Positions 32,560 through 34,453 of a stretch of 34,453 bases of DNA are shown in pieces. Source of the DNA: CAYNWK01 sp964400875 (GTDB lineage: Bacteria; Chloroflexota; Anaerolineae; Anaerolineales; UBA4823); assembly GCA_964400875.1 (NCBI GenBank), contig CAYNWK010000033.1, forward strand, positions 1 through 34,453. Reading direction: 5' to 3'. The translations under genes and the position numbers were made by a program. Positions within the stretch are counted from its first letter, which is position 1; each line of letters opens with the position of its first letter. Below the pieces are notes generated by a model. That model had not been told where the DNA came from and searched no databases. It saw nothing but the letters and a program-made list of their open reading frames with translations.

Positions 32560-32976
32560 ATGTCCAAAGAAACCAACAAAGCCATCGTCCGTCGTCTCTA
32601 TGACCAGGTATGGACCGGTCGCCGGCTTGACCTCTTGGAAGAATTCTACGCGGAGGATTTCGTCCACCACGAACAGCTTACTCCTGGGATGGAGGGCCTC
32701 AAACAATTTTACGCCATGAGCCTGCAGGCCTTCCCGGATTTCCAGATCACCATCGAGGATGCCATCGCCGAAGGCGATCAGGTCGTCATCCGGTGGACGA
32801 TGAAAGGCACGCACCAGGGAGAGCTGCTGGGCATCCCCCCCACCGGGATGCAGGTTACCCAGACCGTGGCGACGATCTTCCGCCTGGCCGGCGCCAGGAT
32901 CGCCGAAGCATGGTACTTCGCCGACAACCTGAGCCTGATGCAGCAGATGGGCGTGATACCCATGGATGCGGCTTAA
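32560..32976 (+). CDS. SnoaL-like ester cyclase family protein (138 aa)
   Basis: A NTF2-fold protein with the SnoaL pattern: NKAIVRRLYDQVW, LLEEFYAEDFVHH, FPDFQITIEDAIAEGDQVVIRWTMKGTHQG, LLGIPPTGMQV and the ending IAEAWYFADNLSLMQQMG. The fold includes polyketide cyclases and many unassigned small enzymes. The His pair and acidic residues in the pocket are kept, but the substrate is unknown. AAGGAGGA lies 6 nt before the ATG. It is divergent from the BTAD regulator gene, with 114 bp between start codons. Confidence 0.88.
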   Translation: MSKETNKAIVRRLYDQVWTGRRLDLLEEFYAEDFVHHEQLTPGMEGLKQFYAMSLQAFPDFQITIEDAIAEGDQVVIRWTMKGTHQGELLGIPPTGMQVTQTVATIFRLAGARIAEAWYFADNLSLMQQMGVIPMDAA

Positions 32977-33139
32977 AGAATTAAGCATCAGCACCATCTG
33001 GATGGAGCAAAACAGAGTATTCAATAGTGAATATCGGGAGGTGTGAGGATCGCAAAATTTTACTGGTTCTAGAAAGCCGAACAGGTTTGATCAGCGTAGC
33101 AGGTAAATAATTTTCTGAGTACCCAACAGGAGGATTACC

Positions 33140-33577
33140 ATGTTCCAAACCAATAACAGCATTATCATCAATCGACCCCCACAGGAGGTTTTCGACGCGC
33201 TCACCGATCCGGACAAACTGACGCTTTGGCAGAGCATGACCGAAGCCGTGGAAGTTTCATCGAACGGCGATGTTGGCGTTGGTTCAACCATGAAAGTATT
33301 GGCCAGGTTTCTGGGACGCAAAATCGAATCAAACCTCGAGGTCACGGCCTGGGAGCCGCCCTACAGGTTCGCTTGGAAAAGCGTCAAGCCCTATCCCAGT
33401 GAAGTCACGAATATATTGGAACCCCAGGGTGAGGGGACCCTGCTTACAAATCAAGGCCAGGGCGAAATGGGCAGTTTCTTCAAGCTGGCTGAAGGGCTGG
33501 TTGCCCGGATGCTGGAAAAACAGATTGATGCGAATCATGAATCGCTGAAGCTGTTCCTGGAATCGGATCAGGTGTAA
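33140..33577 (+). CDS. SRPBCC (START/AHSA1-like) domain protein (145 aa)
   Basis: A helix-grip fold protein: IIINRPPQEVFDALTDPDKLTLW at the N-terminus, GSTMKVLARFLGRKIESNLEVTAWEPPYRFAWKS in the middle strands and a long C-terminal helix (MLEKQIDANHESLKLFLE). The family binds small hydrophobic ligands in a deep pocket. No catalytic residue can be named. AGGAGG lies 7 nt before the ATG. A 163-bp gap separates it from the SnoaL-like gene. Confidence 0.9.
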   Translation: MFQTNNSIIINRPPQEVFDALTDPDKLTLWQSMTEAVEVSSNGDVGVGSTMKVLARFLGRKIESNLEVTAWEPPYRFAWKSVKPYPSEVTNILEPQGEGTLLTNQGQGEMGSFFKLAEGLVARMLEKQIDANHESLKLFLESDQV

Positions 33578-33598
33578 TGCTGATGGTGGGAAATAAAA

Positions 33599-33642
33599 TG
33601 ACCTGCGATCGCTGGGGTTTGCGCCCCGTCGATCGCAGGTCA
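33599..33642. terminator. Strong hairpin between convergent genes
   Basis: TGACCTGCGATCG (33599-33611) and CGATCGCAGGTCA (33630-33642) form a perfect 13-bp stem with an inner GGGG/CCCC. It lies between convergent stop codons (33577 and 33668). Neither strand has a real T-run, so it acts as a stem-type or factor-assisted terminator at best. Confidence 0.6.
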
Positions 33643-33667
33643 CATTCAGCCTGGGCAGGTTCCCGAG

Positions 33668-34453
33668 CTATGCCTCCACCAATCCATACTCAAACTGGCT
33701 GTTATAGAGCTCCGCGTAGAAGCCATTCATAGCGAGCAGGTCTTCATGTTTGCCCTGTTCGACGATATCCCCTTCATTGATCACCAGGATCCAATCGGCG
33801 TTGCGGATCGTTGACAGGCGGTGGGCGATGATGAAACTGGTGCGGTCCTTCATCAGCTTATCCATAGCTTCCTGGATCAGAACCTCGGTGCGGGTATCGA
33901 CTGAACTGGTCGCTTCATCCAGGATCAGCATCTTGGGATCAGTGACGAACGCGCGGGCGATGGTCATCAGTTGTTTCTGACCCTGCGAGATGTTGGTGGT
34001 TTCCTCGTTCAACACCAGGTCGTACCCCTCGGGCAGCGTGCGCACGAAGTGGTCCACGTGGGCGACTTTGGCCGCCTCGATGACTTCCTCGTCGCTGGCG
34101 CCGGGCCAGCCATAGCGGATGTTCTCCATGATAGTGTCGTTATACAGCCAGGTGTCCTGCAGCACCATGCCGAACATGCAGCGCAGGTCTTCGCGCCGGA
34201 AGTCCTTGATGTTGTGCCCGTCGATAAGGATGGCGCCGCTGTCAACATCGTAAAAGCGCATCAGCAGCTTGACGATGGTGGTCTTACCAGCTCCCGTTGG
34301 ACCGACTAAGGCGATCTTCTGCCCGGGCTGGACCTCGGCGGAGAAATCCTTGATCACGATCTTGTCCGGTGTGTACCCAAAGCGAACGTGATCGAAGACA
34401 ACGTACCCCTCGGCCTGCTCCGGTTCGACGGGATTTTCAACCTCGGCGACCTG
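33668..34453 (-). CDS. ABC exporter ATP-binding protein, N-terminus cut by window edge
   Basis: The frame stays open to position 34453, so the 261 residues seen are the C-terminal nucleotide-binding domain of a longer protein, most likely with a fused membrane domain as in MsbA/LmrA-type exporters. Motifs in order: A-loop FGYTPDK, Walker A GPTGAGKTT, Q-loop MVLQDTWLY, signature NISQGQKQL (a variant of LSGGQ), Walker B KMLILDEATSSVD and switch His in IAHRLSTI. A GTG at 34357 is internal and is not a credible start, because the conserved A-loop lies upstream of it. Such genes often come as heterodimeric pairs; the partner would lie beyond the window. Substrate unknown. Confidence 0.93.
   Translation of the reverse strand, partial: QVAEVENPVEPEQAEGYVVFDHVRFGYTPDKIVIKDFSAEVQPGQKIALVGPTGAGKTTIVKLLMRFYDVDSGAILIDGHNIKDFRREDLRCMFGMVLQDTWLYNDTIMENIRYGWPGASDEEVIEAAKVAHVDHFVRTLPEGYDLVLNEETTNISQGQKQLMTIARAFVTDPKMLILDEATSSVDTRTEVLIQEAMDKLMKDRTSFIIAHRLSTIRNADWILVINEGDIVEQGKHEDLLAMNGFYAELYNSQFEYGLVEA

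Noticed and set aside
34357..34453. Separate 229-aa ABC ATPase starting at GTG 34357
   Set aside because: The open frame and the A-loop extend upstream to the window edge, so this is the C-terminus of a longer protein.

Overview
The window looks like a chromosomal segment of a Chloroflexota bacterium, probably Anaerolineae-like. This is inferred from gene content: giant STAND ATPase/TPR regulators, a GT39 glycosyltransferase, a form II cox molybdenum-hydroxylase cluster and a DGPF/ECF42 pair. No rRNA or phylogenetic marker is present to prove it. Genes are mostly intact, with GC-rich coding DNA and AT-richer spacers. I saw no tRNA, rRNA, CRISPR array or transposase gene.

Layout. 1-1458 (-): a membrane glycosyltransferase running off the left edge, then about 530 bp of non-coding DNA. 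1989-2609 (+): a GNAT acetyltransferase, convergent with a GrdB-family gene at 2636-3517 (-). That gene is split by an in-frame UGA at the family's redox position, followed by a bacterial SECIS-like hairpin, so I read it as one selenoprotein. 3748-15843 (+) is a cyclic-di-GMP locus. It holds a REC-REC-GGDEF diguanylate cyclase, a 2305-residue zinc-ribbon/pseudocyclase/AAA/TPR protein built as a tandem duplication, two tandem GEMM-I (c-di-GMP-I) riboswitches with an intrinsic terminator, an 81-residue secreted peptide made of WSGGW(L/I) repeats, a GAF-GAF-HD-GYP phosphodiesterase and a membrane-anchored S41 peptidase. Enzymes predicted to make and destroy c-di-GMP therefore flank an RNA that senses it and a peptide gene the RNA should control.

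16488-25354 (-) is a molybdenum hydroxylase region: a molybdopterin-binding protein (with a 37-codon ORF coupled to it), coxS-coxL-coxM (form II order and AYRGAGR active-site loop), a UBP zinc-finger protein, then coxD (MoxR ATPase), coxE (VWA) and an XdhC/CoxF maturation factor. Two related hairpin elements, one a 92-bp MITE-like unit with terminal inverted repeats and a 6-bp direct repeat, bracket the coxD-coxE-xdhC block.

25794-28815 (+) carries small cytosolic genes: DUF1801, a DGPF/YCII protein with its ECF42-type sigma factor, TrmO, and a PNPOx-fold protein. A 1213-residue BTAD-type regulator lies convergent at 28804-32445 (-). SnoaL-like and SRPBCC proteins follow (+), and the window ends in an ABC exporter ATPase (-) cut by the right edge.

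The strongest candidate for an undescribed system is the c-di-GMP locus centred on 12142-12842. The second is the UGA-containing GrdB-like selenoprotein.
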